Shown here: positions 33,886 through 42,845 of the stretch, piece after piece
How the letters are laid out: the number at the start of each line of letters is the position of its first letter
Position numbering within the stretch: the stretch's first letter is position 1
Assembly: GCF_902499115.1 (NCBI RefSeq)
Contig: NZ_CABVPN010000006.1
Coordinates: forward strand, 186,001-250,000
Length of the DNA stretch: 64,000 bases
Direction of reading: 5' to 3'
Source of the DNA: Burkholderia diffusa
GTDB lineage: Bacteria; Pseudomonadota; Gammaproteobacteria; Burkholderiales; Burkholderiaceae
The notes under the pieces: generated by a model
What the model saw: the letters and a program-made list of their open reading frames with translations, nothing else
Told to the model about the DNA's origin: nothing
Databases searched by the model: none
Position numbers and translations under genes: made by a program

Positions 33886-34770
33886 GTGAGCCATGCCCCC
33901 AAGCTGTCGGTCGAAGGTTTTTTCGACCCGGCGACCCATACCGTCAGCTACCTGTTGCTCGACACCGCGAGCCGCGCGTGCGCGCTGATCGACAGCGTGC
34001 TCGACTACGACCCGAAATCCGGCCGCACGCGCACCGCCAGCGCCGACCGGCTGATCGCCCGCGTCGCAGAACTCGGTGCGACCGTGCACTGGCTGCTGGA
34101 AACGCACGTGCACGCCGACCATCTGTCGGCCGCGCCGTACCTGAAGGCGCATGTCGGCGGGCAGATCGCGATCGGCTCGCACGTGTGCCGCGTGCAGCAC
34201 GTGTTCGGCTCGCTGTTCAACGCCGGCCCGGGCTTCGCGCAGGACGGCAGCCAGTTCGATCGCCTGCTCGACGACGATGACACGCTTGCGCTCGGCGGGC
34301 TGACGATCCGCGCGCTGCACACGCCGGGCCACACGCCCGCGTGCCTGACCTACTGCATCGACGACGCGACGCAGCGTGCCGCGTTCGTCGGCGACACGCT
34401 GTTCATGCCCGACTACGGCACCGCCCGCTGCGATTTCCCGGGCGGCGACGCACGCACGCTGTACCGCTCGATCGCGCGCGTGCTCGCCCTGCCGCCCGAC
34501 ACGCGTCTGTACCTGTGCCACGACTACCAGCCGGGCGGCCGCGATGTGCAGTTCGTGACGACCGTGGCCGAGCAGCGCCGCGCGAACGTACACGTGAAGG
34601 ACGGCGTGACCGAGGACGATTTTGTCGCCATGCGCACCGCGCGCGACGCGACGCTCGACATGCCCGTGCTGATGCTGCCGTCCGTGCAGGTCAACATGCG
34701 CGCCGGCCACCTGCCCGAGCCCGAAAACAATGGCGTGCGTTACCTGAAGATCCCGCTCGACGCGATCTGA
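33886..34770 (+). CDS. Persulfide dioxygenase / metallo-beta-lactamase-fold protein
   Basis: This 294-residue cytosolic protein has the ETHE1/Blh-like metallo-beta-lactamase fold. The metal motif HVHADH is at residues 74-79 ([18 protein letters not shown]), a further histidine is in [12 protein letters not shown] and the last in [10 protein letters not shown]. Persulfide dioxygenases oxidise glutathione persulfide to sulfite using one iron. A GTG start at 33886 follows GAGGA. It is the first gene downstream of the sigma-54-like promoter and is followed at 29 bp by the sulfide:quinone reductase fusion. The C-terminal [17 protein letters not shown] matches the family. Confidence 0.9.
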   Translation: MSHAPKLSVEGFFDPATHTVSYLLLDTASRACALIDSVLDYDPKSGRTRTASADRLIARVAELGATVHWLLETHVHADHLSAAPYLKAHVGGQIAIGSHVCRVQHVFGSLFNAGPGFAQDGSQFDRLLDDDDTLALGGLTIRALHTPGHTPACLTYCIDDATQRAAFVGDTLFMPDYGTARCDFPGGDARTLYRSIARVLALPPDTRLYLCHDYQPGGRDVQFVTTVAEQRRANVHVKDGVTEDDFVAMRTARDATLDMPVLMLPSVQVNMRAGHLPEPENNGVRYLKIPLDAI

Positions 34771-34799
34771 GCCGCCGCCCCGACCGGAGACCCCCCGAC

Positions 34800-36491
34800 A
34801 TGACCATCCGCACGCTGACCGACCTGCTGTCGGTCTCGCCCCAGATCGCCGCGAACGACCTGCCCGCGCTCCGCGCGGCCGGCATCCGCACGATCGTCTG
34901 CAACCGCCCGGACGGCGAAGGCGCGGACCAGCCGACCGTCGACGAGATTCGCGCCGCCGCTGCGCCGCTCGGCATCGCCGTCCATTACCTTCCGGTCGAT
35001 ACCGGCAAGGTCACCGACGATCAGGCCAGGCAGTTCGACGCGCTCGTCGCGTCGCTCGCCGGCCCGGTACTCGCATACTGCCGCAGCGGCACGCGTTCGG
35101 CGACGCTGTGGGCGCTGTCGCAGGCCGACAGGCGTCCGGCCGGCGACATCGTCGCGATCGCCGCCGCGGCCGGTTATGACCTCGGCGCGCTCGCGCCGCG
35201 CCTCACACGAGGTGCCTCGCAAGGACTCGCGCAGGACGACCGCCAGGCCGCGCCAGCCATCGACGCGCGGCACGACATCGTGATCGTCGGCGCGGGTGCG
35301 GCCGGTGTCGCGGTCGCGTCGAGCCTGCTTGCGCGCGACGCATCGCTCGATATCGCGGTGATCGACCCGGCCGATACGCACTACTACCAGCCCGGCTGGA
35401 CGATGGTCGGCGCGGGCGTGTTCCGGCCCGACACGACCGCGCGCCGGATCGTCGACCTGCTGCCGCGCGGCGTGAAATGGATCCAGGCCGCCGTCGCCGG
35501 CTTCGAGCCCGACGCGCACACGGTGGTGCTCGACGGTTGCCGGCGTATCGGCTACCGCAAGCTTGTTGTGTGCCCGGGGCTCAAGCTCGACTGGCACGCG
35601 ATCGACGGCCTCGCGGAAACGCTCGGCCGCAACGGTGTCACGTCGAACTATCGCTACGACCTCGCGCCGTACACGTGGGAACTGGTGCAGGCGTTCCGCG
35701 GCGGCAACGCGCTGTTCACGCAGCCGCCGATGCCGATCAAGTGCGCCGGCGCGCCGCAGAAGGCGATGTACCTGTCGTGCGATCACTGGCGGCGCGCGGG
35801 CCGCCTGGGCGCCGCGAACGTCGAGTTCCTGAATGCGGGCGCCGCGCTGTTCGGGGTCGCCGACTACGTGCCCGCGCTGATGGAGTACGTGAAAAGCTAC
35901 GACATCGCGCTGTCGTTCGGCCACAACCTCGTCGCGATCAACGGGCCCGCGCGGCGCGCGACGTTCCGGCGCACCTTGCCCGACGGCGGCACGGAAACCG
36001 TCGAACGCGCGTTCGACATGATCCACGTCGTGCCGCCGCAGAAGGCGCCCGATTTCGTGCGCGCGAGCCCGCTCGCCGATGCAGCCGGCTGGATCGACGT
36101 CGATCCGGCGACGCTGCGGCACAAGCAGTTCGCGGACATCTTCGCGCTCGGCGACGTCACCAACACGACCAACGCGAAGACCGCCGCGGCCGCGCGCAAG
36201 CAGGCGCCGGTCGTCGCGCACAATGTGCTCGCGTCTCTGGGCCGCGCGCACGGCGACGCCGCGTACGACGGCTACGGGTCGTGCCCGCTCACCGTCGAGC
36301 GCGGCAAGATCGTGCTCGCCGAATTCCTGTACGGCGGCAAGGTCGCGCCGACGTTCCCCGCGTGGCTGATCGACGGCCGGCGTCCGTCCCGGCTCGCGTG
36401 GCTGCTCAAGGAGCGCCTGCTGCCGCCGCTCTACTGGAAGGCGATGCTCAAGGGCCGCGAATGGCTCGCGAAGCCCGCGATCGCACGTTGA
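34800..36491 (+). CDS. DUF442 (TIGR01244) domain fused to sulfide:quinone oxidoreductase
   Basis: This is a 563-residue fusion. Residues 1-130 form a DUF442/beta-lactamase-hydrolase-like phosphatase-fold domain with the CRSGTRS loop (cysteine near 94), a suspected sulfur transferase. Residues 150-560 form a type II sulfide:quinone oxidoreductase: FAD motif [32 protein letters not shown], and conserved cysteines in VCPGLKLDW (about 258) and LSCDHW (about 327). The enzyme oxidises sulfide at the membrane and hands sulfane sulfur to glutathione; the fused domain may pass it on to the neighbouring dioxygenase. The ATG at 34800 follows GGAG. Confidence 0.9.
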   Translation: MTIRTLTDLLSVSPQIAANDLPALRAAGIRTIVCNRPDGEGADQPTVDEIRAAAAPLGIAVHYLPVDTGKVTDDQARQFDALVASLAGPVLAYCRSGTRSATLWALSQADRRPAGDIVAIAAAAGYDLGALAPRLTRGASQGLAQDDRQAAPAIDARHDIVIVGAGAAGVAVASSLLARDASLDIAVIDPADTHYYQPGWTMVGAGVFRPDTTARRIVDLLPRGVKWIQAAVAGFEPDAHTVVLDGCRRIGYRKLVVCPGLKLDWHAIDGLAETLGRNGVTSNYRYDLAPYTWELVQAFRGGNALFTQPPMPIKCAGAPQKAMYLSCDHWRRAGRLGAANVEFLNAGAALFGVADYVPALMEYVKSYDIALSFGHNLVAINGPARRATFRRTLPDGGTETVERAFDMIHVVPPQKAPDFVRASPLADAAGWIDVDPATLRHKQFADIFALGDVTNTTNAKTAAAARKQAPVVAHNVLASLGRAHGDAAYDGYGSCPLTVERGKIVLAEFLYGGKVAPTFPAWLIDGRRPSRLAWLLKERLLPPLYWKAMLKGREWLAKPAIAR

Positions 36492-36509
36492 CCGGAACCC
36501 GATGACACC

Positions 36510-37316
36510 ATGCTGATTTCCCTCGTACTCGGCAGTCTCGTCGGCGCCGTGCTGGGCCTCACCGGCGCAGGCGGCGGCATTCTCGCGGTGCCCGCGCTCG
36601 TCGTCGGGATGGGCTGGCCGATGCAGCAGGCCACGCCCGTCGCGCTCGTCGCTGTCGCGGGCAGCGCCGCGCTCGGCGCGCTCGAAGGGTTTCGTCGCGG
36701 GCTCGTGCGCTATCGCGCGGCGCTGTTGATGGCCGTAGCGGGCGTGCCGCTCACGACGCTCGGCGTGAAGCTTGCGCACGTGCTGCCGCAACGCGTGCTG
36801 CTGGCGTTGTTCGCGCTGACGATGCTGATCGTCGCGGGCCGCCTGCTGCGGCAGGCACTGCGCCACGCGCCCGGCGACGCGGATGAGTCGCGGTTGTGCG
36901 TCGGCCGCGTGAATCCCGATACGGGCCGGCTCGTGTGGTCCTGGCCGGTCGGGCTCGCGCTTGCGTCGACCGGCGCGGTGACGGGGCTGATGACGGGCTT
37001 GCTCGGTGTCGGTGGCGGCTTCGTGATCGTGCCGATGCTGCGCAAGTTCACGAACGTGTCGATGCACGGCGTAGTCGCGACGTCGCTGATGGTGATCGCG
37101 CTGGTCGGCACCGGCGGCGTGCTCGCGACGCTCGTGTCGGGCACGCGCGCACCGCTCGACATGATGCTGTGGTTCACGGTCGCGACCGCGATTGGCATGG
37201 CGATCGGGCGCAATGCCTCCCGGCACCTGTCCGCGCGGCATGTGCAGGCCGGCTTCGCTGCCGTGCTCGTCTGCGTCGCGCTCGGGCTGCTCGCGAAGGC
37301 GGCGTTCGGCGCATAA
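36510..37316 (+). CDS. TauE/SafE-family sulfite exporter
   Basis: This 268-residue membrane protein has two homologous halves, each opening with a glycine-rich helix: LVLGSLVGAVLGLTGAGGGIL and GLMTGLLGVGGGFVIVPMLR. These are the TauE/SafE (DUF81) signatures. It is expected to export sulfite or a related sulfur oxyanion across the inner membrane. It follows the SQR fusion by 18 bp and is the last gene of the persulfide operon, so it most likely removes sulfite made by the dioxygenase. A rho-independent terminator lies at 37342-37382. Confidence 0.9.
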   Translation: MLISLVLGSLVGAVLGLTGAGGGILAVPALVVGMGWPMQQATPVALVAVAGSAALGALEGFRRGLVRYRAALLMAVAGVPLTTLGVKLAHVLPQRVLLALFALTMLIVAGRLLRQALRHAPGDADESRLCVGRVNPDTGRLVWSWPVGLALASTGAVTGLMTGLLGVGGGFVIVPMLRKFTNVSMHGVVATSLMVIALVGTGGVLATLVSGTRAPLDMMLWFTVATAIGMAIGRNASRHLSARHVQAGFAAVLVCVALGLLAKAAFGA

Positions 37317-37341
37317 GCCACCGCGGCGCACACCCCGAAGC

Positions 37342-37382
37342 AAAACGCCCGGCCCGACTCGTCGTCGGCACCGGGCGTTTTT
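37342..37382 (+). terminator. Rho-independent terminator after the sulfite exporter
   Basis: AACGCCCGG (37344-37352) pairs with CCGGGCGTT (37371-37379), an inner GCCCGAC/GTCGGC-like stem tightens the loop, and TTTTT follows. A run of four A on the left lets it also serve potI on the other strand. Confidence 0.88.
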
Positions 37383-37412
37383 CGTTGCGTCGGCAACCTG
37401 TGCGTGATGACG

Positions 37413-38234
37413 TCAGGTCGCGAATGCGGCCGTCCGCTTGCGCTCCTGGCGCAGCATCACGAAGTTCGCGATCACCACACCGGCCGTCACCGCGACGATG
37501 AACAGCGTCGCGAGCGCGTTCATCTCCGGGTTCAGGCCGAGGCGCACGCGCGAGAACACGACGAGCGGCAGCGTCGTCGAGCCGGGGCCCGACAGGAACG
37601 CCGACAGCACGAGGTCGTCGATCGACAGCGTAAACGAGAGCAGCCAACCCGCGATCAGCGCCTGCGAGATCAGCGGCAGCGTGATCGTGAAGAACACCTT
37701 CAGCGGCGTCGCGCCCAGATCGAGCGCGGCTTCCTCGAGCGACGGGTTCAGTTCGCGCACGCGCGACTGCACGATGATCGCGACGTACGAAATGCACAGC
37801 ATCACGTGGCCCAGCCAGATCGTGAACACACCGCGCTCGGCCGGCCAGCCGATCCACTTCGCCAGTTCGATGAACAGCAGCAGCAGCGAGATCCCCTGGA
37901 TCACCTCCGGAATCACCAGCGGTGCGTTGATCATCCCGCTGAACAGCGCGAAGCCGCGAAAGCGCCCCATCCGCGCGAGCACGAAGCCGGCCCACGTGCC
38001 GATGAACACCGACGCGAACGCGGTCAGCACGCCGATCTTCAGCGACAGCCATGCCGCCGTCAGCAGTTCGTCGTCCTCGACGAGCGCCGAGTACCAGCGG
38101 AACGAGAAACCCGACCACACGGTGACGAGCTTCGACTCGTTGAACGAATAGACGATCAGGCTGATGATCGGGATGTAGAGGAACGCGAAGCCGGCGAACA
38201 GCGCCGCGAACTGCAGGTAACGATTCGGCTTCAT
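37413..38234 (-). CDS. potI: Spermidine/putrescine ABC transporter permease PotI
   Basis: This 273-residue inner-membrane permease has six helices. The EAA loop is present as EEAALDLGATPLKVFFTITLPLI, the contact for the ATPase. N-terminal YLQFAALFAGFAFLYIPIISLIVYSFNES is characteristic of PotI/PotC. It pairs with PotH to form the pore for polyamines delivered by PotF. Its start overlaps the potH stop by four bases, so the operon is tightly coupled. It is the last gene of potFGHI and ends about 30 bp from the shared terminator. Confidence 0.92.
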   Translation of the reverse strand: MKPNRYLQFAALFAGFAFLYIPIISLIVYSFNESKLVTVWSGFSFRWYSALVEDDELLTAAWLSLKIGVLTAFASVFIGTWAGFVLARMGRFRGFALFSGMINAPLVIPEVIQGISLLLLFIELAKWIGWPAERGVFTIWLGHVMLCISYVAIIVQSRVRELNPSLEEAALDLGATPLKVFFTITLPLISQALIAGWLLSFTLSIDDLVLSAFLSGPGSTTLPLVVFSRVRLGLNPEMNALATLFIVAVTAGVVIANFVMLRQERKRTAAFAT

Positions 38235-39160
38235 CGACGGCGGCCCTCCTGCTCCTTCGCCTGGAAGTGCTGGAACATCGCCATCGGCACGAGCAGCAGC
38301 AGCACCATCGCGCAGGTCACGGCCGACGCCATCGGCCAGTCTGCATTATTGAAGAATTCATTCCACATCACGCGGCCGATCATCAGCGTGTTCGCGCCGC
38401 CGAGCAGTTCCGGAATCACGTACTCGCCGACCGCCGGAATGAACACCAGCAGGCAGCCCGCGATGATCCCGTTTTTCGACAGCGGCAGCGTGATCTGCAC
38501 GAACGCCTTCCACGGCTTGGCTCCAAGGTCGTACGCGGCTTCGAGCAGGCGCAGGTCCATCTTCACGAGGTGCGCGTAGAGCGGCATCACGAGGAACGGC
38601 AGGTACGAATACACCATCCCGATGTACACCGCGTAGTTCGTGCGGTACAGCTCGATCGGCGTATGGGTCAGGCCGATCCACATCAGGAAGTTGTTCAGCA
38701 GCCCGTTGTTCTTCAGGATCCCGATCCATGCGTACACGCGGATCAGGAACGACGTCCAGAACGGCAGCATCACGCCCATCATCAGCAGGTTGCGGGTCGC
38801 CGGGTTCGAACGCGCGATGTAGTACGCCATCGGATAGCCGATCAGCAGGCACAGCAGCGTCGTGACCGCCGCGACCAGCACCGAATTCACGTAGGTCGCG
38901 AAATACAGGCTGTCGGTGAGCAGGAAAGCATAGTGCGACAGGTTCAGCGCGATGTGCACCACGCCGTCCGCGTACGATGCGAGTTCCGTATACGGCGGAA
39001 TGCCGAGCTGCAGCTCCGCGAAGCTGATCTTCACGACCAGCACGAACGGCACGAGGAAGAACAGCACGAGCCACGTGTACGGCCCCGCGACGACCGCAGA
39101 GCCACCGGTCAGGTTGAAGCGCCGCACGGGCCACGCGAGCAGGGACTTGAGCGCGCTCAT
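38231..39160 (-). CDS. potH: Spermidine/putrescine ABC transporter permease PotH
   Basis: This 309-residue inner-membrane permease has six helices and an extended N-terminus. The EAA motif is LEAAYDLGAKPWKAFVQITLPL, and SLYFATYVNSVLVAAVTTLL begins the binding-protein-dependent transport domain. It opens with MSALKSLLAWPVRRFNL at 39160, whose ATG overlaps the potG stop (ATGA). With PotI it forms the transmembrane channel of the putrescine importer. Confidence 0.92.
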   Translation of the reverse strand: MSALKSLLAWPVRRFNLTGGSAVVAGPYTWLVLFFLVPFVLVVKISFAELQLGIPPYTELASYADGVVHIALNLSHYAFLLTDSLYFATYVNSVLVAAVTTLLCLLIGYPMAYYIARSNPATRNLLMMGVMLPFWTSFLIRVYAWIGILKNNGLLNNFLMWIGLTHTPIELYRTNYAVYIGMVYSYLPFLVMPLYAHLVKMDLRLLEAAYDLGAKPWKAFVQITLPLSKNGIIAGCLLVFIPAVGEYVIPELLGGANTLMIGRVMWNEFFNNADWPMASAVTCAMVLLLLVPMAMFQHFQAKEQEGRRR

Positions 39161-40317
39161 GACGTCAGCACCACGCCCGCGGTCGCGCTCCAGCGCACGT
39201 AGATCTCGTCGCCGAGCGCCGGTGTGTCGAGCTCGGTGATCGCGAGGCTCGACACGTTCGCGATCACCGTCTTGCCCGCATCGAGCTTCACGTGATACAG
39301 CGAATAGCCGCCCATGTACGCGACGTTGGTGATCTTGCCGCGCGCCCAGTTGAACGCGCCTTCGGGCGGCTTGCGCGTGAGCGCGATCCGCTCGGGACGC
39401 ACCGACACCGTGACCGGCATCCCGAGCGGGCCCGAGATCCCGTGGCTCACGTACAGCCGGCTCGGCAGCTCCGGCGATTCGATGTACACGTGGTCGGGTT
39501 CGTCCTCGACGGTGACGCCTTCGAACAGGTTGGTCGAGCCGATGAACTCGGCCGAGAAGCGGCTGTTCGGATATTCGTAGACTTCGTTCGGCGAGCCGAT
39601 CTGCACGATCTGCCCTTCGCTCATCACGGCGAGCCGGTTCGCCATCGTCATCGCCTCTTCCTGGTCGTGCGTGACCATGATGCAGGTGACGCCGACCTTG
39701 TTCAGGATGTTGACGAGCTCGATCTGCGTGCGCTGGCGGATCTGCTTGTCGAGCGCCGACATCGGCTCGTCGAGCAGCAGCACCTTCGGGCGCTTGACGA
39801 GCGAACGCGCGAGCGCGACGCGCTGCTGCTGGCCGCCCGACAGCTGGTGCGGCTTGCGCTTCGCGTACTTGCTCATCTGCACGAGCTCGAGCGCCGCCGC
39901 GACGCGCTCCTTCAGTTCCGCCTTCGGCGTGCCTTCCTGCTTCAGGCCGTATGCGACGTTCGATTCGACCGACATGTGCGGGAACAGCGCATACGACTGG
40001 AACATCATGTTCACGGGCCGCTTGTACGGCGGCATCTGCGCGAGGTCCTCGCCGTCGATCAGGATCTTGCCCGATGTGACCGTCTCGAGGCCCGCGAGCA
40101 TGCGCAGCAGCGTCGACTTGCCGGAACCCGAGCTGCCGAGCAGCGCGAACAGCTCGCCCTGGCGCACCGTCAGGTTCACGTTGCGCACCACTTCGGTCTC
40201 GCCGAATTTCTTGACGACGTCGACGATCTGGACAAAGTTCTCGGCGCGCGCATTGGCGCCGGACGAAGGAACGAAGGACGGCACGCCCGCGACCGGCGCA
40301 CCCGACTGGCTATTCAT
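39157..40317 (-). CDS. potG: Spermidine/putrescine ABC transporter ATPase PotG
   Basis: This is a 386-residue ABC ATPase. Walker A is LLGSSGSGKST, the signature HQLSGGQQQRVALARSLVKR, Walker B KVLLLDEPMSALD and the H-loop VTHDQEEA. The C-terminal TOBE domain (residues 300-380: VRPERIALTRKPPEG, YMGGYSLYHVKLDAG) fits the polyamine/sulfate class. The N-terminal 30 residues (GAPVAGVPSFVPSSGANARA) are an extra low-complexity tail. It energises PotH/PotI. A hairpin at 40351-40375 separates it from potF. Confidence 0.93.
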   Translation of the reverse strand: MNSQSGAPVAGVPSFVPSSGANARAENFVQIVDVVKKFGETEVVRNVNLTVRQGELFALLGSSGSGKSTLLRMLAGLETVTSGKILIDGEDLAQMPPYKRPVNMMFQSYALFPHMSVESNVAYGLKQEGTPKAELKERVAAALELVQMSKYAKRKPHQLSGGQQQRVALARSLVKRPKVLLLDEPMSALDKQIRQRTQIELVNILNKVGVTCIMVTHDQEEAMTMANRLAVMSEGQIVQIGSPNEVYEYPNSRFSAEFIGSTNLFEGVTVEDEPDHVYIESPELPSRLYVSHGISGPLGMPVTVSVRPERIALTRKPPEGAFNWARGKITNVAYMGGYSLYHVKLDAGKTVIANVSSLAITELDTPALGDEIYVRWSATAGVVLTS

Positions 40318-40350
40318 GATGTGCTGCTTCTCTCCTGCGTTTGACGAACA

Positions 40351-40375
40351 AAGCCCCCGGGGACACCAGGGGCTT
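40351..40375 (-). terminator. Intercistronic hairpin between potF and potG (attenuator-like)
   Basis: AAGCCCC (40351-40357) pairs with GGGGCTT (40369-40375). On the minus strand it follows the potF stop and is followed by only TGTT, so termination would be partial. This would favour a surplus of binding protein over the other subunits. Confidence 0.6.
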
Positions 40376-40403
40376 CATGACTGCTGGCCTGCTCCGGCTC
40401 GCT

Positions 40404-41498
40404 TCAGCGGCCCGATTTCAGCTCGGTCCACAGACGCGTCTGCAGACGCTGGATTTCAGGCGGCAGCGGCTTGAGCAGGAACAGCGTCTTCACGACGTCG
40501 GCCGGCGGGTAGACGGCCGGGTCGTTCGCGACGTCCGGCCGCACGTACTTGCGTGCCTCGGCGTTCGCGCTCGGGTAGTACACGGCGTTCGTGATCGCCG
40601 CGTGCACCTTCGGATCCTCGATGTAGTTGATCCACTGCAGCGCGGCGTCCTTGTTCTTCGCGTCCTTCGGGATCGCCATCACGTCGAACCACACCGGGGC
40701 GCCGCCCTTCGGAATGTAGTACTCGACCTTGTACGGCTTCTTCGCCTCTATCGCGCGATGCTTCGCGATCACGACGTCGCCCGACCAGCCGAACGCGAAG
40801 CAGATGTCGCCGCCGACCAGGTCGTTGATGTAGCCGGATGAGTTGAATTGCGTGATGTACGGGCGGATCTTCTTCAGCACGTCCATCGCGGCCTTGTAGT
40901 CGGCCGGGTTCGTGCTCATCGGATCCTTGCCGATGTAGTGCAGCGCCGCCGCGAACATCTGGTCCGGAGCGTCGAGCACCGACACGCCGCAGGTCTTCAG
41001 CTTCGAGAGGTTTTCCGGCTTGAACAGGATGTCCCAGTTGTCGAGCGGAACCTTGCCGAGCGCCTGCTGCGCCTTCGTCAGGTTGTACGCGAGGCCGGTC
41101 GTGCCGTACGCCCAAGGCACCGAATACTTGTTGCCCGGGTCCGCGCCGGCGACGAGCGCCATCAGTTGCGGATCGAGGTACTTCAGGTTCGGCAGCTTCG
41201 ACTTGTCGAGCGGCGTGAAGATGCCGGCGGCGATCTGCTTGCCCGCGTAGTTGCTGGTCGGCACGACGATGTCGTAGCCCGAGCTGCCCGTCAGCAGCTT
41301 CGCCTGCAGCGTGTCGTCGCTGTCGTAGTTGTCGTAGCGAACCTTGACGCCCGTCTGCTTCTCGAAGTTCGGGATCGTGTCCTTCGCAATGTAATCGGAC
41401 CAGTTATAGACATTGAGCTGCGTATCCTTCGCCGCCGCCGCTGATGCACCCACGCACAGCGCAAGCGCTGCGAACCGGCCCACTACCTTTGCTTTCAT
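40404..41498 (-). CDS. potF: Putrescine/polyamine-binding periplasmic protein PotF
   Basis: This 364-residue substrate-binding protein has a signal peptide (KAKVVGRFAALALCVGASAAAA). The mature part starts KDTQLNVYNWSDYIAKDTIPNFEKQTG, which is the canonical PotF/PotD opening, and includes SGYDIVVPTSNYAGKQI and SVPWAYGTTGLAYN. It binds putrescine or related polyamines in the periplasm and delivers them to PotHI. The leader contains a hairpin (GCCGGAC/GTCCGGC, 41514-41532) close to the strong GGAGGG ribosome site. It is the first gene of the potFGHI operon. Confidence 0.93.
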   Translation of the reverse strand: MKAKVVGRFAALALCVGASAAAAKDTQLNVYNWSDYIAKDTIPNFEKQTGVKVRYDNYDSDDTLQAKLLTGSSGYDIVVPTSNYAGKQIAAGIFTPLDKSKLPNLKYLDPQLMALVAGADPGNKYSVPWAYGTTGLAYNLTKAQQALGKVPLDNWDILFKPENLSKLKTCGVSVLDAPDQMFAAALHYIGKDPMSTNPADYKAAMDVLKKIRPYITQFNSSGYINDLVGGDICFAFGWSGDVVIAKHRAIEAKKPYKVEYYIPKGGAPVWFDVMAIPKDAKNKDAALQWINYIEDPKVHAAITNAVYYPSANAEARKYVRPDVANDPAVYPPADVVKTLFLLKPLPPEIQRLQTRLWTELKSGR

Positions 41499-41859
41499 CC
41501 CGTTCTCCCTCCGGCCGGACCTCGTGTCCGGCTGCCGTCTGCCTCGTCATGGCGGCGCATTCTGGCACGCCGCCCCTCGAAAACCCCGAACGCTACCACC
41601 ATTCGCGCTCCGTCACAAAAAAATCATGCCGGTGTCGCGCAAACGGAACAGATTCCCGCCGCCGGCCACTCGGGCGGCCCGCGCAGCGGGGCATTCCGGG
41701 GGAATTCTATCGGGTAATCGGCGTCTGTCCATCAGGAAAAGAAGGCGGCCGCGAAACTGTCCCGACGGGTGGTGCGTCGCGCCATCGGCATCGCGGCCGG
41801 GCCGCGTCACCCGATGCATTAAAATGACGCCCTGACGATTCAACGCGCGAACCCTTCCG
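41499..41859. other. Divergent promoter region of potF and the DUF1289 gene
   Basis: The 361 bp hold no gene. For potF (minus strand) TTGTGA and TAGCGT with a 17-bp gap around 41585-41615 are a possible promoter. For the DUF1289 gene an ATTAAAAT element at 41818-41825 is a possible -10. The rest is featureless. Confidence 0.35.
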
Positions 41860-42063
41860 ATGGCCTCCAATCTCCACGACCTGCCCGACAGCCCCTGCAT
41901 CGGCGTGTGCTCGACCCTCTTCGACGAAGTCTGCAAGGGCTGCGGCCGCACGGCCGGCGAGGTGTCGAACTGGGTGTTCCTGAGCGACGACGAGAAGCGC
42001 GCGGTGTGGGAGCGCATCACGCGCGAAGGCACCGCGATGCGCTTCCAGTACGACAAGCTGTAA
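41860..42063 (+). CDS. DUF1289-family protein
   Basis: This 67-residue protein has the DUF1289 cysteine pattern: SPCIGVCSTLFDEVCKGCGRTAGEV, four cysteines in a CxxxC-x8-CxxC arrangement suited to a small zinc or iron site, then SNWVFLSDDEKRAVWERI. Members are found in many proteobacteria; the function is unknown. The ATG at 41860 lies in a poor ribosome-site context (CCTTCCG). It converges on ompW, with the ompW terminator between them. Confidence 0.88.
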   Translation: MASNLHDLPDSPCIGVCSTLFDEVCKGCGRTAGEVSNWVFLSDDEKRAVWERITREGTAMRFQYDKL

Positions 42064-42074
42064 ATCCGCCGCAC

Positions 42075-42107
42075 AAAAAAAGAGCGGCATGCCGACTGCC
42101 ATGCCGC
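42075..42107 (-). terminator. Terminator of ompW
   Basis: GCGGCATG (42084-42091) pairs with CATGCCGC (42100-42107) and is followed on the minus strand by a TCT and a run of seven T (42075-42081). It lies 31 bp past the ompW stop. Confidence 0.88.
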
Positions 42108-42137
42108 CAACCCCAACTCTGTTCTTTTCGCTTGCGT

Positions 42138-42779
42138 CTAGAACTTCATGCCGACGCCCACGCCGACGATCAGCGGATCGATGTGCAACGTGCCGATGCC
42201 CTTGTCGCCGAGCGTCGCATCGGTGCTCATCCAGATCTTCTTCACGTCGACGTTCATGAACACCTTCTTCGTCAACTGCACGTCGACGCCGAACTGCAGC
42301 GCGGGACCGAAGCTGCTCTTGTTGATCGACACGCCCTCCCCGCCGACGTTGAGCCCGTTGTTGTAGAAGTACGTGTAGTTCAGGCCCGCGCCGACGTACG
42401 GACGCACCTTGCCGGCATGGTTGAAGTGGTACTGCAGCAACAGCGTCGGCGGCAGCACGCCCACACCGCCGAGATTGCCGAGGCTCGACGTCATCTGGTG
42501 CCGCGACGTGGCGAGGATCAGCTCCACGCCCAGGTAGTCCCGGATCATGTAGGTGAAGTCGAGCTCCGGCACGATCGCGTTGTTCACGCCGGTGTTGATC
42601 GCGCCGAGCGTATCGCTCGCGCGCTCGTTCGGCTGGATGCTGATCGCGCGCAACCGGACCAGGACGTCACCCTGGTTGATCCCGTCTCCCGCCGACGCCG
42701 CGTGCGACAGCGAGGGCATCATGACGAGGCTTGCCGCCACGGCGGCAGCGGTGACGCATGTTCGAATCGTTTTATGCAT
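42138..42779 (-). CDS. ompW: OmpW-family outer-membrane protein
   Basis: This is a 213-residue eight-stranded beta-barrel. A signal peptide (VTAAAVAASLVMMPSLSHA) precedes GDVLVRLRAISIQPNE, the typical OmpW opening. Later segments are YMIRDYLGVELILATSRH, TLLLQYHFNHAGKVRPYVGAGLNYTYFY and the C-terminal aromatic GVGVGMKF required for barrel insertion. OmpW forms a small hydrophobic channel often linked to osmotic or oxidative stress. It follows the nitronate monooxygenase gene by about 66 bp on the same strand and ends at a strong terminator. Confidence 0.92.
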   Translation of the reverse strand: MHKTIRTCVTAAAVAASLVMMPSLSHAASAGDGINQGDVLVRLRAISIQPNERASDTLGAINTGVNNAIVPELDFTYMIRDYLGVELILATSRHQMTSSLGNLGGVGVLPPTLLLQYHFNHAGKVRPYVGAGLNYTYFYNNGLNVGGEGVSINKSSFGPALQFGVDVQLTKKVFMNVDVKKIWMSTDATLGDKGIGTLHIDPLIVGVGVGMKF

Positions 42780-42845
42780 GGTACGGACCCCTTGAGGAAT
42801 TTATTCCATTCTCCCTGTAGGGTCTTTGCGTCGCCTTGATATCCG

